A stretch of 5,122 nt of DNA from Fimousia sp036311565 (GCA_036311565.1 JAXJPR010000056.1:1-5122), one strand, 5' to 3'. Counted from the first letter of the stretch, positions 1-4,571 are shown. Made by a program: numbers and translations. Notes: a model not told the origin generated them from the sequence alone.

Positions 1-60
1 AGCAACAACCTATTTAAGGTCAGCCGTCATTATTCGCAGTAATGGCGGCTATTTTCGTTT
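1..60 (+). ncRNA. 3' part of a probable antisense antitoxin RNA (partial)
   Basis: The region ends in a plus-strand terminator directly against the 3' end of a holin-like toxin gene on the opposite strand. A plus-strand transcript stopping here must begin left of the window and would be complementary to the toxin mRNA's last codons and 3' untranslated region. This is the convergent, 3'-overlapping layout known for TxpA/RatA and Fst/RNAII type I toxin-antitoxin pairs. Only the tail is visible; the promoter is outside. The call rests on the terminator and the context, not on a visible promoter. Confidence 0.4.
22..60 (+). terminator. Rho-independent terminator at the 3' end of the toxin gene
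   Basis: An 11-bp stem (22-32 paired with 40-50, one G-T wobble) closes a 7-nt loop and is followed on the plus strand by a broken T tract (ATTTTCGTTT). Read on the minus strand the stem is followed by GACCTTAAATAGG, which has no T tract. The stem therefore serves mainly a plus-strand transcript. The toxin stop codon (TAG at 51-49) sits at the base of the stem. Confidence 0.6.
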
Positions 61-144
61 CCCCTTGAAAACTGTGTAACACAATCCAACAAGGGCAACA
101 ATGAATATTCCAATCTGAATCAAATCAGAGTATGTAACATACAT
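49..144 (-). CDS. Holin-like type I toxin, 31 residues
   Basis: This is a tiny membrane peptide of the Hol_Tox/TxpA-like type, whose overproduction is expected to damage the cytoplasmic membrane. The peptide reads MYVTYSDLIQ, then a hydrophobic helix (about residues 8-24, IGIFIVALVGLCYTVF), then a basic KGKRK tail. The short Tyr/Asp-containing N-terminus, one transmembrane segment and lysine-rich end are the family pattern. I place the start at the ATG at 144-142, 9 nt after AGGAGG (159-154). An in-frame ATG at 150-148 (33 residues, 3-nt spacing) is the alternative; the open frame extending to 243 has no translation signal. A good promoter and structured leader lie upstream, and a plus-strand terminator abuts the stop codon, as in antisense-controlled type I loci. 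Whether it belongs to the mobile element or to the flanking chromosome is not settled. Confidence 0.8.
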   Translation of the reverse strand: MYVTYSDLIQIGIFIVALVGLCYTVFKGKRK

Positions 145-150
145 TGGCAT

Positions 151-227
151 CGCCCTCCTTTCTTTCGTCTGGAGGGTAAGCCCCTCCGATAAAAGAGGGT
201 AAGCCGCCTGGCTCTCTGGTTTCCCAT
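151..227 (-). promoter_or_regulatory. Structured toxin leader with alternative Shine-Dalgarno hairpins
   Basis: On the minus strand the leader carries GGCTTACCCTC twice (205-195 and 182-172). It also carries GGAGGG twice: 187-182, and 158-153, which is the ribosome binding site. The CCCTCC at 176-171 can pair with the upstream GGAGGG (5-nt loop), leaving the ribosome binding site free, or with the ribosome binding site itself (12-nt loop), hiding it. The upstream CCCTC (199-195) can take the first GGAGGG in the second case. The start at 227 is estimated from the promoter. Confidence 0.5.
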
Positions 228-233
228 ATCCGA

Positions 234-262
234 AGTATACCACATCCTAATCTGTCAAACAA
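234..262 (-). promoter_or_regulatory. Toxin promoter with extended -10
   Basis: On the minus strand, TTGTTT (262-257) and TATACT (239-234) are separated by 17 bp. The -10 is preceded by TGG, giving an extended -10 (TGnTATACT). A TTGACA overlaps the -35 at 258-253 but is only 13 bp from the -10. The predicted start is near 227, giving a leader of about 80 nt before the toxin start. Confidence 0.6.
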
Positions 263-274
263 TGGTAATTTTCT

Positions 275-306
275 GCAAAACAAAAGCCCCGGATTCCTCC
301 AGGGCT
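275..306 (-). terminator. Terminator of the integrase unit
   Basis: On the minus strand, AGCCCTGG (306-299) pairs with CCGGGGCT (292-285) around a 6-nt loop, followed by TTTTGTTTTG. It begins 7 nt after the integrase stop codon and lies just before the toxin promoter, insulating the toxin gene from integrase read-through. Confidence 0.85.
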
Positions 307-312
307 ATAAGG

Positions 313-1581
313 CTATGAGATTTTTATTTTTCCTTCCAGATTGGCAAAGGATTCCTTTTTCTTGTTTTCCGTAGCTTCTGCATAAATGTTCATCGTTGTC
401 CCGATATCACTATGTCCCATAATATCCTGGATTACTTTGATATTAGTTTCATTCTCACAAAACCTGGTGCAAAACGTATGCCTTAAATTGTGTACTGAGA
501 AATGCCGGATAACTAACGGCTCCCTTCGTTCTTTCTTAGCCTTATCTGTTTCTTCTTTGTTGAACGCCTTATAAATTCTCTCAATAGCTCTATTGATTGT
601 CTGAGGATTATGAACATATCCAAACCGATTCGTAAATACAAATCCAGTATATCCATCAATCTCTGCTCTGGATCCACCTTCCCTCATCTGCCTTTTTCTT
701 TCCTGCAGCAATGCTCTCTTTACTTCGGCAAGCATCGGAACTGTACGGCAACCTGCTGCCGTTTTAGGCGTGGTAACATGCATCTCGCAGCTCCCATTAT
801 CCTGCTGCCTATATACTAAATTATGGTTTATGCTGATAGTCTGATTTTCAAAATCACAATCTTTCCATCTCAAGCCTATTATCTCACCTACTCGGCAACC
901 GGTTCCAAGGAACACCGTAAACAATGGCAGCCAGTGATTATATATATCTGACTTCGAAACATAGTCAATAAAGGCCTCTTGTTCTTCTATGGTCAATGCA
1001 TGCCTTTTGGGTTTCTCCCAATTATGGCTCTTTTTAATTTCTGCCATAACTCCATCTGTAGGGTTATTCCGAATATATCCATCTCTTACCGCAAGAGTAA
1101 ATGTAGGATGTAAAATCGTGTTGATTATCTCCATGCTGTTCGGTTTAAATCCCTGGTCTCTGATAAGAGAATTATAAAATCTTTTGATATCAGAATATTT
1201 TATTGATGCAATATTCTTTTTTCCTATGGTTTCTGATACATATTTTTTATACATGTAAAGGTAATTCGTCCGAGTTGACTGTTTTAGTTCGTGCTTACCT
1301 GCCATGTACAAAGCAAACACATCATTTAAAACAAGCTTTTCCGCCTTTTTCCCATCTATTCCGTCCTGGATATCCTTTTCTATAGCTTTCTCTTTATCAC
1401 GCAAGCACAAGCCTATACGCTTACCTTGTGGGGTTTTATCTGTCCCCACCAGTGTCCAACTATAAACTGCTTGTCTTTTTCCACTCTGGTCCATATATCG
1501 ATAACGATAGCGACCGTCTGGCATCTGATCCTCACCGTCTCGGATATTTCTCCCTTTGCTATCTTTTCTCTTTTCTGCCAT
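313..1581 (-). CDS. int: Tn916-family tyrosine recombinase / integrase, 422 residues
   Basis: Site-specific recombinase that integrates and, with an excisionase, excises the element via a 3'-phosphotyrosine intermediate. Residues 1-75 match the Tn916 Int arm-binding domain pattern (DGRYRYRY, then AVYSWTLVGTDKTPQGKR). About 83-180 is the core-binding SAM-like domain, and about 190-415 the catalytic domain. The whole active site is visible: R230 (in GTGCRVGE), K273 (in TPKTAAGCRT), H364 and R367 (HNLRH), H390 (MGHSDIGTT) and the nucleophile Y400 (NIYAEAT). Length is normal for the family and the gene is intact. ATG start with GGAGGT 7 nt upstream. It lies 14 nt behind the 78-residue gene, so the two are probably co-transcribed. 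The arm-binding domain predicts direct-repeat arm sites near the element ends, and a candidate pair is seen at 4888-4909. Confidence 0.96.
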   Translation of the reverse strand: MAEKRKDSKGRNIRDGEDQMPDGRYRYRYMDQSGKRQAVYSWTLVGTDKTPQGKRIGLCLRDKEKAIEKDIQDGIDGKKAEKLVLNDVFALYMAGKHELKQSTRTNYLYMYKKYVSETIGKKNIASIKYSDIKRFYNSLIRDQGFKPNSMEIINTILHPTFTLAVRDGYIRNNPTDGVMAEIKKSHNWEKPKRHALTIEEQEAFIDYVSKSDIYNHWLPLFTVFLGTGCRVGEIIGLRWKDCDFENQTISINHNLVYRQQDNGSCEMHVTTPKTAAGCRTVPMLAEVKRALLQERKRQMREGGSRAEIDGYTGFVFTNRFGYVHNPQTINRAIERIYKAFNKEETDKAKKERREPLVIRHFSVHNLRHTFCTRFCENETNIKVIQDIMGHSDIGTTMNIYAEATENKKKESFANLEGKIKIS

Positions 1582-1595
1582 TGTGACACCTCCAC

Positions 1596-1832
1596 CTATT
1601 CAAACTCCTCCAGAGCCACACACCTCTCCATGATTGCATCTTGGCAATCATCTACCATTCTCAGGATAACCTCTGTAACTGCTGCACATAGTTTTGTAAT
1701 ATCCTTATCTTTTCTTTCACTTGCAAAATACAGGCTGTGTTCCAGGATTTCAAGGCAACTCATAATTGCAACCATATCATTTGATACTGTTTCGAGTTTT
1801 TTCTTTTTCTCGTTAATAGCTGTTTTACTCAT
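1596..1832 (-). CDS. Small helical protein of unknown function, 78 residues, upstream of int
   Basis: I do not recognise this protein. It starts at ATG with AAGGAGG 7-8 nt upstream, a strong ribosome binding site, and ends 14 nt before the integrase start, so it is very likely the first gene of the integrase transcript. The sequence is predicted almost fully helical. It has a Lys-rich N-terminus (KKKKLE, residues 9-14), an amphipathic middle (MVAIMSCLEILEHSLYFASE, 20-39) and an acidic end (ALEEFE). There is no signal peptide and no recognisable DNA-binding motif. Four cysteines (26, 49, 63, 71) are not in a metal-binding pattern. Its position suggests a role in recombination control or in regulating this unit, but that is only inference from context. 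Confidence 0.75.
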   Translation of the reverse strand: MSKTAINEKKKKLETVSNDMVAIMSCLEILEHSLYFASERKDKDITKLCAAVTEVILRMVDDCQDAIMERCVALEEFE

Positions 1833-1847
1833 CTTTTTTCCTCCTTC

Positions 1848-1876
1848 TTGTCTCCAGTGAGAAATCGATATATAAT
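1848..1876 (+). promoter_or_regulatory. Plus-strand promoter of the small RNA
   Basis: TTGTCT (1848-1853), a 17-bp spacer, and a perfect TATAAT (1871-1876) make a near-consensus sigma-A promoter with a predicted start near 1883. No protein-coding start follows before the terminator at 1921-1957. The -10 overlaps that of the divergent minus-strand promoter, so the two probably cannot be occupied together. Confidence 0.65.
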
Positions 1877-1884
1877 ATTCTCAC
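1857..1884. promoter_or_regulatory. 28-bp inverted repeat over overlapping divergent promoters (putative operator)
   Basis: GTGAGAA (1857-1863) and TTCTCAC (1878-1884) form perfect 7-bp arms with a 14-bp centre. The centre contains the -10 hexamers of both the plus-strand small-RNA promoter and the minus-strand integrase-unit promoter. A dimeric repressor bound here would cover both. The binding protein is not identified; the element's Cro/CI-type protein is the obvious candidate. Confidence 0.4.
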
Positions 1885-1895
1885 CGAAATATCAA
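1867..1895 (-). promoter_or_regulatory. Promoter of the 78-residue gene and int
   Basis: On the minus strand, TTGATA (1895-1890) and TATATC (1872-1867) are 17 bp apart, placing the start near 1860, about 28 nt before the 78-residue gene. The -10 is imperfect, and other AT-rich hexamers lie nearby (TATTAT at 1877-1872), so the exact -10 is uncertain. Confidence 0.45.
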
Positions 1896-1958
1896 TACAT
1901 TCTTTTTTCGGTTGGCTGTTCTGGTGCACTGTTGGGAAGCTTTGCACCAGTATTTTTT
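1883..1958 (+). ncRNA. Putative ~76-nt small regulatory RNA
   Basis: A near-consensus promoter (1848-1876) and a good terminator (1921-1957) on the same strand define a short transcript with no start codon or open frame. Two hairpins are predicted. The first pairs 1883-1889 with 1906-1912 (7 bp) and exposes a 16-nt loop. The second is the terminator stem. The exposed loop contains CATTCTTT (1898-1905), complementary to the ribosome binding site/start region of the excisionase-like gene (10 nt when extended to 1907) and of the replication gene (8 nt). It lies in the control region between the integrase unit and the regulator gene. Existence is inferred from signals only. It could instead be a decoy leader that limits transcription into the regulator. 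Confidence 0.55.
1921..1957 (+). terminator. Rho-independent terminator of the small RNA
   Basis: CTGGTGCA (1921-1928) and TGCACCAG (1943-1950) form a perfect 8-bp stem with a 14-nt loop, followed by TATTTTTTT on the plus strand. There is no T tract on the other strand, so it works in one direction. No protein-coding gene precedes it on this strand. Confidence 0.75.
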
Positions 1959-1975
1959 TGCCTTCCTTATTTGCA

Positions 1976-2061
1976 TTATAAACATTTTCGTTTATAACGT
2001 CAACATTTTTATTTAACGTATTCGTTTACATTAAAAATATTTTGATTGATATTTAAAACGT
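1976..2061. promoter_or_regulatory. Repeated AACGT boxes and palindrome upstream of the regulator (putative operators)
   Basis: TTATAAAC (1976-1983) and GTTTATAA (1990-1997) form a perfect 8-bp inverted repeat around ATTTTC. T/A-rich boxes ending in AACGT occur three times in the same orientation (AACGT at 1996-2000, 2015-2019, 2057-2061). TTCGTTTA occurs twice (1987-1994, 2021-2028). AACGT start points are 19 and 42 bp apart, close to whole helical turns. The last box lies in the spacer of the regulator's promoter, which fits autorepression by the Cro/CI protein. Confidence 0.4.
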
Positions 2062-2074
2062 TTATATTTATAAT
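2046..2074 (+). promoter_or_regulatory. Promoter of the Cro/CI-type regulator gene
   Basis: TTGATA (2046-2051), a 17-bp spacer and a perfect TATAAT (2069-2074). The predicted start near 2081 falls just before the ribosome binding site (AGGAGGT, 2083-2089), so the leader would be only about 14 nt. An AACGT box lies in the spacer. Confidence 0.7.
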
Positions 2075-2094
2075 CCTCTTATAGGAGGTGCATC

Positions 2095-2310
2095 ATGTCC
2101 ACATCAGAACAAATCAAAATATTGTGCGTAAAATTAAATATTAGTGTTTCAGAACTTGCCCGAATGTGTGGCAGCAGTCCCCAGGCTTTTACCCAGAAAA
2201 TGAAACGTGAAAAATTCACACCGGCAGAATTAAAAGAAATCGCCAATAAAGTAAATTGCCAATTCGAAACCTCTTTTATATTACCAAACGGTGAGAAAGT
2301 TATTTTCTAA
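2095..2310 (+). CDS. Small Cro/CI-type helix-turn-helix regulator, 71 residues
   Basis: A DNA-binding protein of the HTH_3 (XRE) type, probably the element's repressor or Cro-like switch. The helix-turn-helix is residues 17-36 (SVSELARMCGSSPQAFTQKM), followed by a KREKFTPAELKEIANKVNC segment typical of the helices after the recognition helix, and a short C-terminal strand-like end (FETSFILPNGEKVIF). There is no sensor, protease or dimerisation domain, so relief of repression would need an antirepressor or a competing factor. The ATG follows AGGAGGT with good spacing. The gene has its own promoter and is the only protein gene of the element on the plus strand. It converges on the replication operon and shares a bidirectional terminator with it. 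Operator-like repeats lie directly upstream. Confidence 0.85.
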   Translation: MSTSEQIKILCVKLNISVSELARMCGSSPQAFTQKMKREKFTPAELKEIANKVNCQFETSFILPNGEKVIF

Positions 2311-2355
2311 AAAGGCAGCAGGTCTTTCCTCGGATCTGCTGCCTTTCTTTTTATT
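2311..2355. terminator. Bidirectional terminator between convergent genes
   Basis: AAAGGCAGCAG (2311-2321) and CTGCTGCCTTT (2336-2346) pair. Three further pairs, including one wobble, extend the stem to about 14 bp around an 8-nt loop. The plus strand continues TTTCTTTTTATTT and the minus strand CTTTTTAGAAAA, so it can stop the regulator transcript and the replication operon. It begins directly after the regulator stop codon and ends at the stop codon of the 242-residue gene. Confidence 0.85.
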
Positions 2356-3079
2356 TCTCGTTAATTCTTCTTCTAAAATTGAAATTAAAAGCCTCTTCTG
2401 GATTAACTCCGCTAACTTTCATTTTGTTACGGTCGTAAATTGTGCAATCATCATTACATGCATCGATATAGTCCAGCGTACTGCTAATAATAGCCGGTCT
2501 TGAAATATCTCTTGCAATCGTTTCTCCTGCAGTATCTACATAAGCTGTTTCTGATACTCTTACAATCATTTCCCCTAATAGATTAATCATTGTATTTTTC
2601 AGTTTTGCAAGTTGTTCCTGGCGTTTTCCTCTATTATCTTCTGGAATACAGCCAAATAACGCTCTATTCTTGCCAATAGCTCCTTTAATGGCAGCAATAG
2701 CCACTGGATCATCCTGAAACATAAGCAATCTTCGAGTCAACTCATCACGTTCCTGGTCACCTTCTCCGGAAATATACTGAATAATTCCTAGAGTGTTTTT
2801 TAATGTTCCCTGATATGTGGGATTATTATATCTGGCATCCAGATTTGCTCTTTCTTCTTTCTCTAATTGTTTAATTCTTTCATCTGCCATTATTGCAACC
2901 TGTCCCTGCTGTGCTTTGATATATCTATGCATTTCCTCAGTTAGTTCTTTTACTTTTTCACGTTTCCCTTCTCCGGTGTACGTTTTACTCAAGCAAATTT
3001 CCTTGATTTTTTTTGCAATTTCAAGGTTCTTTGTCTCTGCTCCCTTTAAAATATACTTAAACTCATTTTTAATAGACAT
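2351..3079 (-). CDS. Unknown 242-residue protein, last gene of the replication/packaging operon
   Basis: I do not recognise a named family. The protein is soluble, with no signal or membrane segment. Residues 15-80 are strongly charged and helical, likely coiled coil (KREKVKELTEEMHRYIKAQQ, then ERIKQLEKEERANLDARY). The middle holds NPTYQGTLKNTLGIIQYI (86-103) and a Gly/Ala-rich helix (AIAAIKGAIGKNRALFGCI, 127-145). A second charged helix follows at 151-178, and the end is FNFNFRRRINEK. The organisation recalls helical scaffold- or head-associated phage proteins, but that is an impression, not an assignment. ATG start; its GGAGG lies in the last codons of the 75-residue gene and its ATG is 4 nt after that gene's stop, so the two are probably translationally coupled. 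Position behind a small-terminase-like gene makes a role in packaging or capsid redirection worth testing. Confidence 0.75.
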   Translation of the reverse strand: MSIKNEFKYILKGAETKNLEIAKKIKEICLSKTYTGEGKREKVKELTEEMHRYIKAQQGQVAIMADERIKQLEKEERANLDARYNNPTYQGTLKNTLGIIQYISGEGDQERDELTRRLLMFQDDPVAIAAIKGAIGKNRALFGCIPEDNRGKRQEQLAKLKNTMINLLGEMIVRVSETAYVDTAGETIARDISRPAIISSTLDYIDACNDDCTIYDRNKMKVSGVNPEEAFNFNFRRRINEK

Positions 3080-3083
3080 TTCT

Positions 3084-3311
3084 CTATTTCCTCCAATATT
3101 CTCTTATAATTTCTTTTACATCATCTGGAACCTCAGAATCTTCCAATTTTTCAAGAACTGCTTTTATTCCGACTTCATCTATAACCTCTTTTACTCCATC
3201 GAAACCATAAACGGAAATAATAGCATTGCTTAAATCCTCCAAATTGTATGCATCCGGATATAATTGCTCAATCCTGTTTATAATTCCGCTGTTTCTCCTG
3301 GCAGCTCGCAT
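3084..3311 (-). CDS. Unknown 75-residue protein following the terminase-like gene
   Basis: I do not recognise it. The N-terminus is basic (MRAARRNSG), followed by helices rich in acidic residues (LEDLSNAIISVYGFDGVKEV, then VLEKLEDSEVPDDVKEIIRE) and an aromatic-basic end YWRK. The overall pattern is a small soluble helical protein, possibly a partner of one of its neighbours. Its ATG starts 1 nt after the stop of the upstream gene (TAAAATG), and its own 3' end contains the ribosome binding site of the 242-residue gene. The three genes should therefore be translated as a coupled set, which argues for a shared function. Function cannot be stated from the sequence. Confidence 0.72.
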   Translation of the reverse strand: MRAARRNSGIINRIEQLYPDAYNLEDLSNAIISVYGFDGVKEVIDEVGIKAVLEKLEDSEVPDDVKEIIREYWRK

Positions 3312-3312
3312 T

Positions 3313-3681
3313 TTACAGTTCCTGATCTGTAACGAGACTTTCTAAATAATCCAATCTCTGATATACGGATATATCCTCTTTGAATCTTTCACATATATCG
3401 ATAATTGCCTTTGCAGCATTAACTCTCGCACTTGCTGTTACGGTTTTATCGTTCACCATTTCCAGGAGTGACTGCATACAGCCTTTTACTGCAGCATGAG
3501 CAACATCAATCGCCTCATCAAATGCGGCAACTCTGGAATCATTTAGAATCTCATTAAATTCTTCATCTTTCTTTAGTCGATGCAAAGTAGATTCAGAGAT
3601 TTTTTCGTTCTTGCATATTTCCGTATAGCTTAATCCACTTAGGATTCCCGCTGCTATACGTTCTTTTTTCTGTCTAGTCAA
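3313..3681 (-). CDS. Small terminase subunit-like HTH protein (phBC6A51 type), 122 residues
   Basis: The architecture fits the small helix-turn-helix proteins grouped with phage small terminases of the phBC6A51 kind. An N-terminal HTH at residues 15-37 (SGLSYTEICKNEKISESTLH) is followed by RLKKDEEFNEIL. A long helical region carries the typical SARVNAAKAIIDICERF (84-100), and the end is RLDYLESL. In a phage the small subunit recognises pac/cos DNA and presents it to the large ATPase. No large subunit is present here, as in PICI satellites, which use their own small subunit to redirect helper packaging. Start is TTG (3681-3679), chosen because AAGGAGG lies 8-9 nt upstream. An ordinary HTH regulator or transposase-like HTH protein is the alternative; family-level confidence is moderate. 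Confidence 0.6.
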   Translation of the reverse strand: MTRQKKERIAAGILSGLSYTEICKNEKISESTLHRLKKDEEFNEILNDSRVAAFDEAIDVAHAAVKGCMQSLLEMVNDKTVTASARVNAAKAIIDICERFKEDISVYQRLDYLESLVTDQEL

Positions 3682-3714
3682 TATAAGCTCCTCCTTAAAT
3701 TAGATTCTATCCTG

Positions 3715-4350
3715 TCATTTCCTTGCATTTCCTTTCGTTTTTATTAACCGTTTCGTTACTAATTCATCGAAAGAATACCAGTCAACATCTGCACCTTTTG
3801 CCGCCAACTCCTCCGCAAGTGCAATCACATCCTCATTTCTTACTCCTGCTTTTTCCCAAACCTCGACATAATAGACATTTCCAGGTTTCAGCCTTCCCTT
3901 GCTCCTAGCTTTTTCTTTTGCCTGATTAAGCAGATCACAAATATATAATATATTAATATTTAAACTGTTATTATTAATACTGTTACTATTTGTACTCTTG
4001 CTTTGGGTGCTCCGCTTTTGTGTGTCCTCATTTTCAGTACTCCCATTTTGGGATAACTGAAAACCAGTAAAATGATTTAAAATGTATCTTGTATTGCCCC
4101 AACGATTTCCTTTTCGCTCCTGGATCTTCTGCACTATACCGGCCTCTGTTAGCAAATGCATGTGCTTATAAAATCTGTCTGTCCCCATTTGCAACTCTGT
4201 ACGCATAAGTTCCGCTCCCGGATAACAAGACTCTCCGGAACCAGCAAAACTACACAAATACGCATAGATTGCTTTCGCTTCTGGAGTAAGTTTTTTGCTT
4301 CGCATAATTTCCCGGTACACTATGCCATATCCTCCTCTCTTGTCTGTCAT
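3715..4350 (-). CDS. Replication initiator-like HTH protein with an origin inside the gene, 211 residues
   Basis: Likely a phage/satellite-type initiator that binds repeats in its own coding sequence and recruits the host replisome. Residue numbers count from the upstream TTG. Residues 8-95 form an HTH_36-like winged helix domain (KLTPEAKAIYAYLCSF; CYPGAELMRTELQMGTDRFY; LTEAGIVQKI; wing to TRYILN). Residues 104-123 are four five-residue repeats (QNGST, ENEDT, QKRST, QSKST), followed by an Asn/Ser-rich linker (124-136). A C-terminal domain (137-214; GNVYYVEVWEKAGV, WYSFDELVTKRL) is of unrecognised family. I use ATG at 4350-4348, preceded by GGAAAG; a TTG at 4359 in the same frame (214 residues) lacks a ribosome binding site. 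The gene follows the excisionase-like gene by 23 nt. No helicase, primase or polymerase gene is present, so host enzymes must be used. Confidence 0.78.
   Translation of the reverse strand: MTDKRGGYGIVYREIMRSKKLTPEAKAIYAYLCSFAGSGESCYPGAELMRTELQMGTDRFYKHMHLLTEAGIVQKIQERKGNRWGNTRYILNHFTGFQLSQNGSTENEDTQKRSTQSKSTNSNSINNNSLNINILYICDLLNQAKEKARSKGRLKPGNVYYVEVWEKAGVRNEDVIALAEELAAKGADVDWYSFDELVTKRLIKTKGNARK
3939..4063 (-). other. Putative replication origin within the initiator gene
   Basis: Three elements adjoin. First, a hyphenated palindrome at 4031-4063 with TTTTCAGT/ACTGAAAA outer arms and TCCCA/TGGGA inner arms. Second, four tandem 15-bp iterons at 3991-4050. Third, an AT-rich stretch: 3941-3990 has 5 G/C in 50, and 3939-3964 is A/T only, suited to strand opening. 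Iterons followed by an AT-rich unwinding region inside an initiator gene is the plan of the lambda origin in gene O and of several Firmicutes rep genes. Confidence 0.6.
3991..4050 (-). repeat. Four tandem 15-bp iteron-like repeats
   Basis: Minus-strand units are 4050-4036, 4035-4021, 4020-4006 and 4005-3991, for example CAAAATGGGAGTACT and CAAAAGCGGAGCACC. The consensus is CAAAANNGGAGNACN. Positions 2-4, 9, 13 and 14 are identical in all four copies; 1, 5, 10 and 11 in three. Third codon positions A (codon 1) and G (codon 3) are invariant, which suggests selection on the DNA as well as on the protein repeat. Confidence 0.65.
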
Positions 4351-4373
4351 TCTTTCCAACCGCTTTCGTCATT

Positions 4374-4571
4374 TTATTCGCTAATTGCATCCAGGTATTT
4401 CTGGATTTTCTTTACATTCCAAAAAACACGCCTTCCAGCCTGGACCCTTGCCCCTGCTTCTGTTCCAATTCGCACCGCAGACGGTCTCCCAGCACAAAGC
4501 ATTTCTTGCAAGCCTAATGTATCGACTAATATTTTTGTATTTCCGTTTTCCCTGGCTTTTGTTGCATTCAT
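4374..4571 (-). CDS. Excisionase-like winged-helix DNA-binding protein, 65 residues
   Basis: A small DNA-binding protein of the MerR-like/excisionase style found in Clostridia mobile elements. The HTH is about residues 17-36 (DTLGLQEMLCAGRPSAVRIG). A basic wing ARVQAGRRVFWN (41-52) and a final helix VKKIQKYLDAIS (53-64) follow. Such proteins bend DNA at attachment sites and favour excision by a tyrosine recombinase; some also act as transcription factors. Start is ATG at 4571, with AAAGGAG 8 nt upstream. It is the first gene of the operon running to 2351, so it would be made together with the replication and packaging-like genes, which fits an induced excise-and-replicate programme. It lies at the opposite end of the element from int. 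A purely regulatory role is the main alternative. Confidence 0.7.
   Translation of the reverse strand: MNATKARENGNTKILVDTLGLQEMLCAGRPSAVRIGTEAGARVQAGRRVFWNVKKIQKYLDAISE

Noticed and set aside
150..243. N-terminal extension of the toxin to 64 residues
   Set aside because: The extra part is the structured, repeat-containing leader; the promoter's predicted start (about 227) lies inside it, and the ribosome binding site is at 159-154.
1..310. Left attachment core matching the lysS terminator region
   Set aside because: I compared this stretch by eye with 4880-4960 and found no convincing shared core; short A-rich similarity near 275-290 is too weak.
386..1385. Several plus-strand open frames of 60-69 codons
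   Set aside because: They lie antisense inside the integrase gene, have no ribosome binding sites and their translations look like random Ser/Leu/Phe-rich sequence.
1426..1860. A 144-codon plus-strand open frame
   Set aside because: It is antisense to the start of int and to the 78-residue gene, both of which have good ribosome binding sites and protein-like composition; no initiation signal precedes it.
2817..3233. A 138-codon plus-strand open frame with a hydrophobic look
   Set aside because: It is the complement of charged, Lys/Glu-rich codons in the 242- and 75-residue genes, which yields Phe/Leu/Ser runs; no ribosome binding site.
3991..4050. CRISPR array
   Set aside because: The repeats are 15 bp, directly adjacent without spacers, degenerate and inside a protein gene; no cas genes are present.
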